From Phycisphaerae bacterium (GTDB lineage Bacteria; Planctomycetota; Phycisphaerae; Phycisphaerales; UBA1924): a stretch of 41,483 nt of DNA. The position numbers were made by a program, and so were the translations under genes. Below, piece by piece: positions 18,496 to 26,195 of the stretch; position 1 is the first letter of the stretch; every line of letters begins with the position of its first letter. Where the stretch lies: assembly GCA_030426605.1 (NCBI GenBank), contig JAUHXM010000019.1, positions 1 through 41,483 of the forward strand, in the 5' to 3' direction. Under the pieces are notes generated by a model that made no database searches, was not told the DNA's origin, and saw only the letters and a list, made by a program, of their open reading frames with translations.

Positions 18496-19977
18496 ATGAT
18501 ACGAGCCACCTCGACCCGTTTGATCTCATGTGCGATTGTGGCCGTTGCAGCCCTGGGGCCCGTCGCGGGTCTCACGAGCCCGGCCCTCGCCCAGCGGGCG
18601 ACGGAGATGCGTGACGAGTCGCCGCGCTGGATCGCGGTCACCGCGGACGCCACCAAGCTCCGCTGCGGCGACCGCGAACGGTACTACGCCGTCGCAGAGC
18701 TGGACGCCGGCACGCTGCTCGTTGCGGACGGCGCGTCGGACGCCTGGATCCGGGTGCGATACCCCGAGGGCGTGCACCCGTTCGTGCCCAGCGACGACGC
18801 TCGCGCGATCGACGCGGACACGATCGAGCTGACGACGGCGAGCGGGCTGCGCTCGCCCAGCCTGATGATGGGCCCGGCGGGCAGCTGGCGGAGCGCGATC
18901 GACCCGCCGCTCGCCTCGGGCACGAGGCTCGAGGTCGCCGCGCCCGCGAAGGACGACGCGGGGGAGACCGTCGGCTGGTTCGTCGTCGCGCCGGGTGAGG
19001 ACGCCGACGCGTTCGCCCGCGGTTTCATCAAGCGCGGCGCGACGCGGAACGCGTCGGCCGAGGAAGTCGAGGCGTACCTGGCGCGGGGCGACGAGCCCGC
19101 GACCGACGCGCCGCCGAACACCCCGGAGACGGCGGTCGCCGAGCGTGACACCACGACGGTGCCCGCGCCGGAATCGGACGATCCAGCGGACGCCGTCGCG
19201 GCCGACACGTCGTTGCTCGAGCCCATGACGCCCGAGGGCACGCCGGAGCAATCCACTCAGGTCGCCGAGCAGGATGCGGATCCCGTGCTTGACATCGTCG
19301 CGCGGGTCGAACCCCCAGCGGAGGACAGCGCGGTCGTCGTGTCCGACGTCACCGACCCCGCCGGCGGGCCCGAGACAATCGCCCAGGGCGGTCTGAACGC
19401 GGGCGACGACCCGACGGACCCGGAAACCCTCAAGCTCACGCCCGCCGCGTTGCGTGATCTGGAGCTGACCTTCGACAACGCCCGGACGTTGCCGCGTGAG
19501 GAGCTGGACGTCGCGATCGAGGAGCTGCTCGCCGAGTACAAGCGGGCCCGCGAGGCGACGGACGAGCCGGTCGTGATCAACGCGATCGATCGGCGGATCG
19601 AGTGGCTCGAGCTGCGCATCGAGACGCGCGACCAGCGCCGCAAGCTCACGGGCATGCTGCGCGACGTCGATCAGCGCGAGGCGATGCTGACCGAGCGCGT
19701 CTCGACGTGGCGCGAGTCGCGGGCGTTCACGATCGTCGGACGCGTGCTGCCCAGCCGCGTCTACGACGGCGTCCGCCTGCCGCTGATGTACCGCGTCGAG
19801 TCCGTGGACGCGCTCACCGGTGGGCGCACGATCGGGTACATCCGCCCGCGTCAGCCCGACACGCTCGCCCAGCGCATCGGGCAGATCATCGGCATCCGCG
19901 GCACGACGGCGTTCGACCGCCAGCTGCGCATGAACGTGATCGACCCGGAAGAGCTCGAGGCGCTGCCAAACCCGTGA
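18496..19977 (+). CDS. Exported protein with SH3-like ends and acidic linker, function unknown
   Basis: This 493-residue protein has a signal peptide (to about residue 32, ALA-Q). An SH3-like region follows (WIAVTADATKLRCG to about residue 95). A long low-complexity linker rich in Asp, Glu, Pro, Thr and Ala covers roughly 195-320. A charged, probably coiled-coil helix runs from about 325 to 410. The end is a small beta-rich segment (VGRVLPSRVYDGVRLP ... GRTIGYIRP). The layout suggests an envelope or wall-associated protein, but no family was recognised. AGGAAGGAG precedes the ATG. The stop overlaps the next gene (GTGA). Confidence 0.72.
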   Translation: MIRATSTRLISCAIVAVAALGPVAGLTSPALAQRATEMRDESPRWIAVTADATKLRCGDRERYYAVAELDAGTLLVADGASDAWIRVRYPEGVHPFVPSDDARAIDADTIELTTASGLRSPSLMMGPAGSWRSAIDPPLASGTRLEVAAPAKDDAGETVGWFVVAPGEDADAFARGFIKRGATRNASAEEVEAYLARGDEPATDAPPNTPETAVAERDTTTVPAPESDDPADAVAADTSLLEPMTPEGTPEQSTQVAEQDADPVLDIVARVEPPAEDSAVVVSDVTDPAGGPETIAQGGLNAGDDPTDPETLKLTPAALRDLELTFDNARTLPREELDVAIEELLAEYKRAREATDEPVVINAIDRRIEWLELRIETRDQRRKLTGMLRDVDQREAMLTERVSTWRESRAFTIVGRVLPSRVYDGVRLPLMYRVESVDALTGGRTIGYIRPRQPDTLAQRIGQIIGIRGTTAFDRQLRMNVIDPEELEALPNP

Positions 19978-21272
19978 CCACCCGCGAGGAGCGTGCCGGC
20001 ATCTCGACGGCCTCCGGCGCGTCCACACGCCCGGAGTCCGCGTCCGCCGCGGACGAGGTGTGCGCGTCGATCGCCGCGGCGGGCATCCCGACGCCCGACC
20101 TCGCCTTCGTCTTCGTGAGCCCGCACCACGCGGACGTGATGGGCCCGGTGTGCGACCGCATCGGCTCGACGCTCGGCGCACGCCACGTCCTCGGGTGCAC
20201 CGCCGGCGTCGTGCTCGGATCCACCGGGGATATGGAGGACGCCCCGGGCGTCTGTGTGCTCGCCTGCTCGATGCCCGGCGTGCGGATCGTGCCCTTCACC
20301 GGCGACGCGCTGATCACGCCCGACGCCTCGCCCGAGGCCTCCGCGGCGGCGGCGAGCGAGACCATCGGCGCGGCCGACGACCTCCGCGCCGTCATCCTCT
20401 TCGCTGACCCGTACTCGGTTCCCCTCGTCCGCCTGCTGCCCGCGCTCAACGCCGGGCGGGTCGAAGCAGAAACCCCCGAGGGTCGCCGGCGCATGGGCAC
20501 CATCATCGGGGGCATGGCCTCCGGGTCGCCGCGCCCCGGGGGGAACGCGCTGGCGCTGGACGGCGTCGTCTCCCGACACGGCGCCGCGGGCGTCAGCCTC
20601 CTCGGGCCCGTGCGCGTGGACACCGTCGTGAGCCAGGGGTGCCGACCCGTCGGCGAGACCATGGTCGTCACGCGGGCCCGCTCGAACCTCGTGCTCGAGC
20701 TCAGCGGGCGTCCGGCGCTCGATGTCGTCCGCGAGACGATCGGCGGGCTTCCCAACACAACCCGCAACCTGCTCGCCGGCGGGCTCTTCCTCGGGCGCGT
20801 CGTGGACGAGTACAAGGACCGCTTCGGGCGCGGCGACTTCCTGATCCGCCACATCGTCGGCGCGGAGGAGTCCTCCGGCGCGATCGCCGTCGCGGACCTC
20901 ATGCGCGTCGGGCAAACGGTGCAGCTCCACCTGCGCGATCGCGTCACCGCACGCGAAGACCTCGAGCTCCTCCTCGACGCCCAGCGCCTGCACGAGCCCC
21001 CCGCGGGCGCGCTGCTTCTGACATGCAACGGGCGCGGCAAGGCGTTCTACAACGAGCAGCACGCCGACGTCGGCGCGGTCCAGCGCGCATTCAGGACCGA
21101 GACCGCCGGTCCCGCGCGCGCCAAGAGCGGCAAGCCCGTCGGTCCGATCGAACCGAGCGTGCCGATGGCGGGGTTCTTCGCCGCGGGCGAGATCGGGCCC
21201 GTCGGCGACGACAGCTACCTCCACGCGCACACCGCGAGCATGGCGCTGTTCCGATCGCCCGATCCGGAATGA
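19974..21272 (+). CDS. FIST-domain protein (FIST N plus FIST C)
   Basis: This 432-residue protein has the FIST N and C pattern, a predicted small-ligand sensor domain named for F-box and intracellular signal transduction. Visible landmarks are VLGCTAGVVLGSTGDMED in the N-terminal half, and LLLTCNGRGKAFYNEQHAD plus PMAGFFAAGEIGPVGDDSYLHAHTAS near the C-terminus. There is no signal peptide or membrane segment. The GTG start overlaps the preceding TGA by 4 nt, suggesting coupling with the exported SH3-like protein gene. No kinase, GGDEF or other output domain is attached, and the ligand is unknown. Confidence 0.82.
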   Translation: MTTREERAGISTASGASTRPESASAADEVCASIAAAGIPTPDLAFVFVSPHHADVMGPVCDRIGSTLGARHVLGCTAGVVLGSTGDMEDAPGVCVLACSMPGVRIVPFTGDALITPDASPEASAAAASETIGAADDLRAVILFADPYSVPLVRLLPALNAGRVEAETPEGRRRMGTIIGGMASGSPRPGGNALALDGVVSRHGAAGVSLLGPVRVDTVVSQGCRPVGETMVVTRARSNLVLELSGRPALDVVRETIGGLPNTTRNLLAGGLFLGRVVDEYKDRFGRGDFLIRHIVGAEESSGAIAVADLMRVGQTVQLHLRDRVTAREDLELLLDAQRLHEPPAGALLLTCNGRGKAFYNEQHADVGAVQRAFRTETAGPARAKSGKPVGPIEPSVPMAGFFAAGEIGPVGDDSYLHAHTASMALFRSPDPE

Positions 21273-21281
21273 ATGTGCTCG

Positions 21282-21728
21282 CTAGCCGGCGCGACGCATC
21301 GTCGCCTGGCTGACCAGGTCGTCGATGCGGACGGCGTCGTCGAACCGGACGCCCACCTCGTGCACGCGTCCCTCGAGCACCCGGCAGCGCACCACGCGCG
21401 ACGTCAGCCGACGCTTCACGCCCGAGGCGTCCATCGCGACGATCTCGCACGCGTCCCCCGGGCGGGCCGGGGCGCCGTGCAGGAACGACATGCCCGTGCG
21501 GCTGAGGTTCAGCGTCCGCACGCGGAAGGGCACGACGTCCAGCCCGTCGGCCGGGCTCATCGAGGCGGTCACCCATCCCAGGCTCGACCCGCACACGCGG
21601 ATCGCACGGGCGGAGCGGTCCAGGGTGTCTCCCGGATCGTCGGGGCGGCGCGACATCGAGTCCAGACGCGCGAACTCGTCGTCCGAGAGGCGGAGAAGGT
21701 CGGTCGGTTCGCTGGGGTCGCGCGGCAT
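21282..21728 (-). CDS. PilZ-like domain protein
   Basis: This 148-residue protein has a C-terminal half with a PilZ-like beta-barrel pattern: FRVRTLNLSRTGMSFLHG, GDACEIVAM, RLTSRVVRCR and HEVGVRFDD. The NxSxxG part of the cyclic-di-GMP motif is present, but the upstream RxxxR is not clearly formed (RSARAIR has the wrong spacing), so ligand binding is uncertain. The start at ATG 21728 is supported by GGAGG 5 nt upstream; ATGs at 21743 and 21749 are alternatives. It is convergent with the FIST gene across a 9-bp gap. Confidence 0.68.
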   Translation of the reverse strand: MPRDPSEPTDLLRLSDDEFARLDSMSRRPDDPGDTLDRSARAIRVCGSSLGWVTASMSPADGLDVVPFRVRTLNLSRTGMSFLHGAPARPGDACEIVAMDASGVKRRLTSRVVRCRVLEGRVHEVGVRFDDAVRIDDLVSQATMRRAG

Positions 21729-21864
21729 GGGTGCCTCCGGCATGCCCATCGGCCCGCGCGGGCCCGCCGCGGGTGCGAGACCCGGAACCGGGAGGCGCAC
21801 GGCGTACCCCCGCCCGCACGACCGGCGTCGTCGCACACGCGCCCGTCCGGTATCAGGACAACGC

Positions 21865-23259
21865 TCAGATCTGGCGCGCCGGGCGGACGATCCCCCGGCA
21901 CTCGCCGAACCCGATCCGCCGGAACCCCTCGCGCTCGCAATAGCCCTTGAGGATCACCTCGTCGCCGTCGGCGAGGAACTTCCGCTCCTCGCCCGTGGGC
22001 AGCCTGATCGGCGTCCGTTGCGTGCCCGGGACGAGGACGGGCGGGTCCGAGAAGGAATCGCCGTCCCACGTCAATTCGAGCAGGCATCCGCGCGAGTCGC
22101 GCGCCTTGCCCGAGACGGTCCCCGACCCGAGGAGATCGCCCGGCTGCATGGCGCACCCGTTCACGCTGTGATGCGTGAGCATCTGCGCGATCGTCCAGTA
22201 CATGTCCTTGAACGTGCCCTTGCTGATGCGCACCGGGTCCATGCCCTTGGAACGCATCTGCTTGGAGAAAATGTGGACTTCGAGGGTGATGTCCACGCCG
22301 CCGTGCGCGGTGTTGGCGTCCGAGGTGAGGTAGGGGAGGGGGCGCGGGTCGCCCGCCGGGCGCTCGTAGGCCGGCGTGCGGAAGGGCGCGAGCGCCTCCA
22401 TCGTCACGATGTACGGGCTGACGGTCGTCGCGAAGTTCTTCGCGAGGAACGGCCCGAGCGGCTGGTACTCCCACTTCTGCAGGTCGCGCGCCGACCAGTC
22501 GTTCAGCAGGCACAGCCCGAGGATGTGGTCCTCGGCTTCTTCGATCGGGATGTGCGTGCCCAGCTCGTTGCCGCGCCCGACGACGACGCCGACCTCGAGC
22601 TCGTAGTCGAACAGCTTGCTCGGCCCGAACCCGGGCGAGCCGCCATCTTCGGTTGGCGCCTGCTGGCCGATCGGGCGGACGATGTCCGTCCCCGAGGGGA
22701 CAACCGTGGACGCGCGCCCGTGGTACGCGATCGGCACGTGCTTGTAGTTGGGCAGCAGCGGGTTGTCCGGGCGGAACATCGACCCGACGTTCGTCGCGTG
22801 GAAGACGGAGGCGTAGAAGTCGGTGTAATCACCGACCTTCAGCATCTCGTCATCGAAGGGCTCCGGATGAATGTACGGACCGACCTGGCCCTCTTCGATT
22901 GAGTTGGCCGAAATGTCATCGCGCGCCGGTGAATCCGCATTGAGCATTGCAACGACAGCACGCCGTGCCATCATGCGTTGCCCTGGCGTCAGCGACCAGA
23001 ACTGAGTCGCGGCGCGGAAGGGATCAGTCAACCCAACGCTGTCGAACTTTGAGTTGAACCCGTGGTTCTCCGCTTCCACCAAACAGTCCGCAAGACTGAC
23101 GACGTGATCGCCAAGCCTTACACCGACACCCGCAAAGCTGCCATCGAGTTGGCAACACAGCGGCAGATTCTGAATCGGAAAGTCCGTCGCCGGGTCGTTG
23201 GCGGACTCGACCCAGGACTCGAGGTTCGGGTCGTGCGTTTCGTCGATCTCGTAGGGCAT
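21865..23259 (-). CDS. fahA: Fumarylacetoacetase
   Basis: This 464-residue hydrolase splits fumarylacetoacetate into fumarate and acetoacetate, the last step of tyrosine/homogentisate breakdown. Metal and active-site elements are DYTDFYAS with H154 in FHATNVG, GRASTVVPSGTDIVRPIGQ, FDYELEVG (E220, E222) and NDWSARDLQKWEYQPLGPF, all matching the eukaryotic-type FAH family. It starts 9 nt after the DUF559 stop. Residues from about 27 to 150 use clearly more A/T-ending codons than the rest, so the gene looks mosaic. No homogentisate dioxygenase or isomerase gene lies in the window. Confidence 0.95.
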   Translation of the reverse strand: MPYEIDETHDPNLESWVESANDPATDFPIQNLPLCCQLDGSFAGVGVRLGDHVVSLADCLVEAENHGFNSKFDSVGLTDPFRAATQFWSLTPGQRMMARRAVVAMLNADSPARDDISANSIEEGQVGPYIHPEPFDDEMLKVGDYTDFYASVFHATNVGSMFRPDNPLLPNYKHVPIAYHGRASTVVPSGTDIVRPIGQQAPTEDGGSPGFGPSKLFDYELEVGVVVGRGNELGTHIPIEEAEDHILGLCLLNDWSARDLQKWEYQPLGPFLAKNFATTVSPYIVTMEALAPFRTPAYERPAGDPRPLPYLTSDANTAHGGVDITLEVHIFSKQMRSKGMDPVRISKGTFKDMYWTIAQMLTHHSVNGCAMQPGDLLGSGTVSGKARDSRGCLLELTWDGDSFSDPPVLVPGTQRTPIRLPTGEERKFLADGDEVILKGYCEREGFRRIGFGECRGIVRPARQI

Positions 23260-23268
23260 GGGCGGCTC

Positions 23269-23772
23269 TCAGGGCTGTGGGTCGGTCGGATCGGGAACGC
23301 CCCCTCCGTCGCCTTCGGCGACACCTCCCCCGCACGCGGGGGAGGACGGCAGGGCTCCCTCCCCCGCGTGCGGGGGAGGGTCGGGGAGGGGGTCTTCTGC
23401 CCGCTCCAGGAGAACCCTCAGAATAGTCAAGCAGGCGGCGTCGATGTCAGACGCAATCTCACCGGCTGTGGGTCTCAATGTTTCGATTCCATGACCCGCA
23501 AGCCAGTGATCGCGTTTCAGATCATGCAACTGGTCGTGATAGCTGCTATCAAGCTCAACGATCAACGCTGACTCGTGGCAGTAGAAGTCGGCAGGGTACG
23601 GTCCGAGCGGATGCTGACGCCGGAACCGATAGCCGCCGAGCTGCTTTCTCCGAATCCGTGACCAGAGGACTTGCTCCGGCGGCGTCGATTCGTTTCGGAG
23701 ATCCGTTGCTCGCGCACGAGTTTTGGCATCGGCACGCAACGCTGGATTCTCTTTGCCTTTGAACTCGCGCAT
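23269..23772 (-). CDS. DUF559 nuclease-like protein with repeat-encoded tail
   Basis: This 167-residue protein has the DUF559 core (related to PD-(D/E)XK and Vsr endonucleases): TPPEQVLWSRIRRKQLGGYRFRRQ, then GPYPADFYCHESALIVELD with the Asp and Glu of the nuclease motif, then a late GIETLRP strand. The last 35 residues or so, rich in Pro and Gly, are encoded by two GC-rich palindromes (23324-23380) and are unlikely to be part of the fold. Codon GC is lower than in neighbouring genes, suggesting transfer. The start at ATG 23772 is supported by TACAAT ending 7 nt upstream. It sits between the MFS and fahA genes. Confidence 0.8.
   Translation of the reverse strand: MREFKGKENPALRADAKTRARATDLRNESTPPEQVLWSRIRRKQLGGYRFRRQHPLGPYPADFYCHESALIVELDSSYHDQLHDLKRDHWLAGHGIETLRPTAGEIASDIDAACLTILRVLLERAEDPLPDPPPHAGEGALPSSPACGGGVAEGDGGGVPDPTDPQP
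23324..23380. repeat. Double GC-rich palindrome within the DUF559 3' end
   Basis: The first hairpin has 10-bp arms (23324-23333 and 23336-23345). The second has 11-bp arms (23357-23367 and 23370-23380). Each has a 2-nt loop, and the second core is the reverse complement of the first. A further GGGGAGGGGG run follows. Similar CCTCCCCCGC palindromes are frequent dispersed repeats in GC-rich bacteria. Confidence 0.8.
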
Positions 23773-23779
23773 CGCATCA

Positions 23780-23785
23780 ATTGTA
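23780..23785 (-). promoter_or_regulatory. -10 box TACAAT, leaderless arrangement
   Basis: TACAAT ends 7 nt before ATG 23772. It lies in the 14-nt gap after the MFS stop codon and partly touches it only at its upstream side. Confidence 0.5.
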
Positions 23786-23786
23786 T

Positions 23787-25124
23787 TCACACCGCCACGC
23801 CCGGCGGGTCCGGCTCGTCGGGGTCGGGCGTCAGATCACGCACCCTCGGCGGCGCTGGCGGGCGCAGCCAGATCGTGCTCACAGCCAGCGGCACGCACAC
23901 CGCGGTGAACACGATCAGGATCGGCGTGAAGCTCTTGTTCGCGAGGTCGTACGCCGCGCCCGCCATCAGCGGGCCCGTGCCGGTGCCCGCGACCATCAGC
24001 GTCGTCACAGTGCCCCGAATCGCGCCGTGGTGCGTGCGCCCGAAGTAGCGCGCAATCGTCGGGTTGCCCACGGCGACCGAGATCGCCTGCGACACGCCGA
24101 ACACGCCCATGCCCGTGCCCATGAGCGCCACGGTCCAGCCCTCCGGCGCGAACCCCGCCGCGGCGGCGAGGCAGATCAGGCAGCTCGCGCCCATTACCAC
24201 GGGCGACAACCCGAGCAGCATCGACGGTCGCAGCCGGTCCGCGAGCGGGCCCGCGATCATCGTGCCCACGGCGAACGCGATGGGCCAGGGTTGGATCGCC
24301 GCGGCGGCCTGGATTTCTGTCCCTTCGATCCCGCCCGCCTGCAGCATCGTCTGCATGTGGAACAGCAACGCCGTGCCGATCAGCCCGCTCGCGAGCATGA
24401 TCGGGACGATGATCCAGTACGCGCGGCTCGCCATCGCCTGGCGCGCCGTCAAGGCGGGGTCGCTGGGTGGTGGGGGCCCGCCGTGCATCACATCGTGCGT
24501 CTCGTGCTCGACCGGGTCGCCGTCGAGGTGCTGCCCGATGTCCTCGGGTTTGTTGCGGAAGACGGTGAGCACGGGCGGCATCACGAGCAGCAGCACGAAC
24601 CCGGCGAGCACGAGCAGCGCCGGCCGCCACCCGTGGTGCTCGATCAGCCACGCGACGGGGATCGGCATGATCGCGGACCCCGCGGCGAACCCGAGCGCGT
24701 GAAACGAGTGGACCGTCCCGAGCTTGCGCTCGAACCACATCGCGATCGTGTGACCCGAGAGCATGCCCAGCGATCCCTGCCCGAGGAAGCGGATGAAGAA
24801 GAACCCGACGCCCAGCATGACGACGTGGTCCACCCGCGACTGCATCGCCAGCGCCCCGGCGAAGGCGAGCGTCACGGCCGCCGTGACGATGCGGAGACCG
24901 AACCGGTCCGCCGCCTTACCCACGAGCGAAAGGGGGAGGGCGGCGAGAATAGTGCCCGCGGTGTACGCCGCGCTGAGCTGCGTGACGCTGAGCCCGAGCG
25001 CTTCGCGGTACGACGTGTTGAACAGGGAGACGACGACGGTCTGCCCGGGCATCGTGGCGATGCCCATCGCGATCGCGACGCCGAGCATGGTCCACCCGTG
25101 GAACCGCGGGCGATCCGCGCCCAT
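23787..25124 (-). CDS. MFS transporter (OxlT/monocarboxylate-like)
   Basis: This 445-residue inner-membrane carrier has about twelve hydrophobic helices in two halves, separated by a charged loop around 200-235 (KPEDIGQHLDGDPVEHETHD). GKAADRFGLR after helix 2 is the MFS motif A, and GPLADRLRPS is its repeat in the second half. FNTSYREALGLSVTQLSAAYT resembles OxlT and monocarboxylate transporters, so an organic acid substrate is plausible but unproven. The ATG directly follows the TGA of the upstream gene (TGAATG), so the two are co-translated. The C-terminal tail is Pro- and Asp-rich. Confidence 0.88.
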   Translation of the reverse strand: MGADRPRFHGWTMLGVAIAMGIATMPGQTVVVSLFNTSYREALGLSVTQLSAAYTAGTILAALPLSLVGKAADRFGLRIVTAAVTLAFAGALAMQSRVDHVVMLGVGFFFIRFLGQGSLGMLSGHTIAMWFERKLGTVHSFHALGFAAGSAIMPIPVAWLIEHHGWRPALLVLAGFVLLLVMPPVLTVFRNKPEDIGQHLDGDPVEHETHDVMHGGPPPPSDPALTARQAMASRAYWIIVPIMLASGLIGTALLFHMQTMLQAGGIEGTEIQAAAAIQPWPIAFAVGTMIAGPLADRLRPSMLLGLSPVVMGASCLICLAAAAGFAPEGWTVALMGTGMGVFGVSQAISVAVGNPTIARYFGRTHHGAIRGTVTTLMVAGTGTGPLMAGAAYDLANKSFTPILIVFTAVCVPLAVSTIWLRPPAPPRVRDLTPDPDEPDPPGVAV

Positions 25125-26072
25125 TCAGAGCAGCCCGATCGCGCGCAGGTCGTCGAACGGCTCGGTGAACGAGCACGATCCGTACCCCAGGCAGAACGAG
25201 TCGCGGCACCGAGCGAGCTGCTCGATCGTGATCGACGTCCCGCGCCAGGCGCATGTCTCGTCGTCGAACGTGAACGCCCGCGGGTCCATTTCATCGAGCA
25301 CGGTCTGCAGCCGATCGGGCTCGATCGCCCTCGAGCGGACGAGCGCTGCGCCGAGGAAGACGTTCAGGAACCCGTGCATCACGGCGCGCGGTGGGTTCTC
25401 GTCGTAGGTCAGCGGGTGCTCAGCCCGGAGAGGATGGTGCAGCCCTGCGGTCGGCTCGAACGCGACCTCGGCCGTCGCGCACGCGTTGATGAACCGGGCG
25501 ACGTCCTCGGTGCTCGGGATCATGCTCGGCTCGACGCCACCGCAGCGGATCTTGGCCTTCGCCTCCCCGCCCGCGAGCGCGGCGACGAACCCCCGCGGGT
25601 CGCCGCCGAAGATCGTCTCGGTCGGCAGCTCCATCGCGACGCCGAGGTCCGACGGGACCGCGTCGAGCACGTCGTCCACGTCGCCCGGCTCGTTGATCTT
25701 CAGCTCGATGGACGCGACCCGCGCCTGCCCGTTCTCGTGTGTGCCGTGGTGCTCATTGAAGGCGTCGATCGCGTCGAGCGATTCTTCGAGATCGGCGTTG
25801 ATGATCGCGGAGATCATCCACGGCCCGGCGATGCCCGCCATCTCGGTGTACCCGCTGGTCGCGTACGTCCCCGGCATGACGATCGAGCCGTGCTCGGTGA
25901 GCTCGTCCAGCCGCGTGACGGGGCACTTGAGCTTCCCCAGCGCAAAGCTGTTATCCGCGGCGAGGTACGTCGCGTAGTTCTTGACGGTCGTCGGCATGTC
26001 GAGCTTCGCGGGCGGGAAGAGCCCGGCGTAGTCGATCAGCCCGGTCAGAAACGCGCGCAGGGTCTCGGTCAT
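25125..26072 (-). CDS. Conserved protein of unknown function (DYAGLFPPA type)
   Basis: This 315-residue soluble protein opens with LRAFLTGLIDYAGLFPPAKLDM and later has CPVTRLDELTEH, KIRCGGVEPSMIPS, TAGLHHPLR and the end CRDSFCLGYGSCSFTEPFDDL. I recall this pattern from uncharacterised bacterial proteins but know no function. Conserved Cys, His, Glu and Arg residues in CGG and TAGLHHP suggest an enzyme, perhaps with a barrel fold. The start at ATG 26072 is supported by TAGGAT ending 5 nt upstream. It is the first gene of a run that continues with the MFS transporter and, after DUF559, fumarylacetoacetase, hinting at a role in aromatic or organic-acid catabolism. Confidence 0.75.
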   Translation of the reverse strand: MTETLRAFLTGLIDYAGLFPPAKLDMPTTVKNYATYLAADNSFALGKLKCPVTRLDELTEHGSIVMPGTYATSGYTEMAGIAGPWMISAIINADLEESLDAIDAFNEHHGTHENGQARVASIELKINEPGDVDDVLDAVPSDLGVAMELPTETIFGGDPRGFVAALAGGEAKAKIRCGGVEPSMIPSTEDVARFINACATAEVAFEPTAGLHHPLRAEHPLTYDENPPRAVMHGFLNVFLGAALVRSRAIEPDRLQTVLDEMDPRAFTFDDETCAWRGTSITIEQLARCRDSFCLGYGSCSFTEPFDDLRAIGLL

Positions 26073-26077
26073 GGGCG

Positions 26078-26083
26078 ATCCTA
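26078..26083 (-). promoter_or_regulatory. -10 box TAGGAT, leaderless arrangement
   Basis: TAGGAT ends 5 nt before ATG 26072, and no Shine-Dalgarno is present. Confidence 0.5.
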
Positions 26084-26109
26084 GCACGTCGGTGCGGACC
26101 CACGACGCA

Positions 26110-26188
26110 CGCCGAGGATGGGCCGAGCGGATCCAGCGGATCCGTTTGGGGTCGCAACCGCTGGATTTCCTGGCGCACATCCGCGGCG
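26110..26188. repeat. REP-like palindromic pair, copy 2
   Basis: Arms at 26110-26141 and 26156-26188 flank a 14-bp loop, the same loop length as copy 1. The units are more diverged here (CGCCGAGGATGGGC at the left end). The element begins 7 nt downstream of the hydrolase stop codon. Confidence 0.75.
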
Positions 26189-26195
26189 TCCGAAC

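Noticed and set aside
23324-23380. CRISPR array at the GC-rich repeats
   Set aside because: There are only two palindromes, inverted relative to each other, with no regular spacers and no cas genes.
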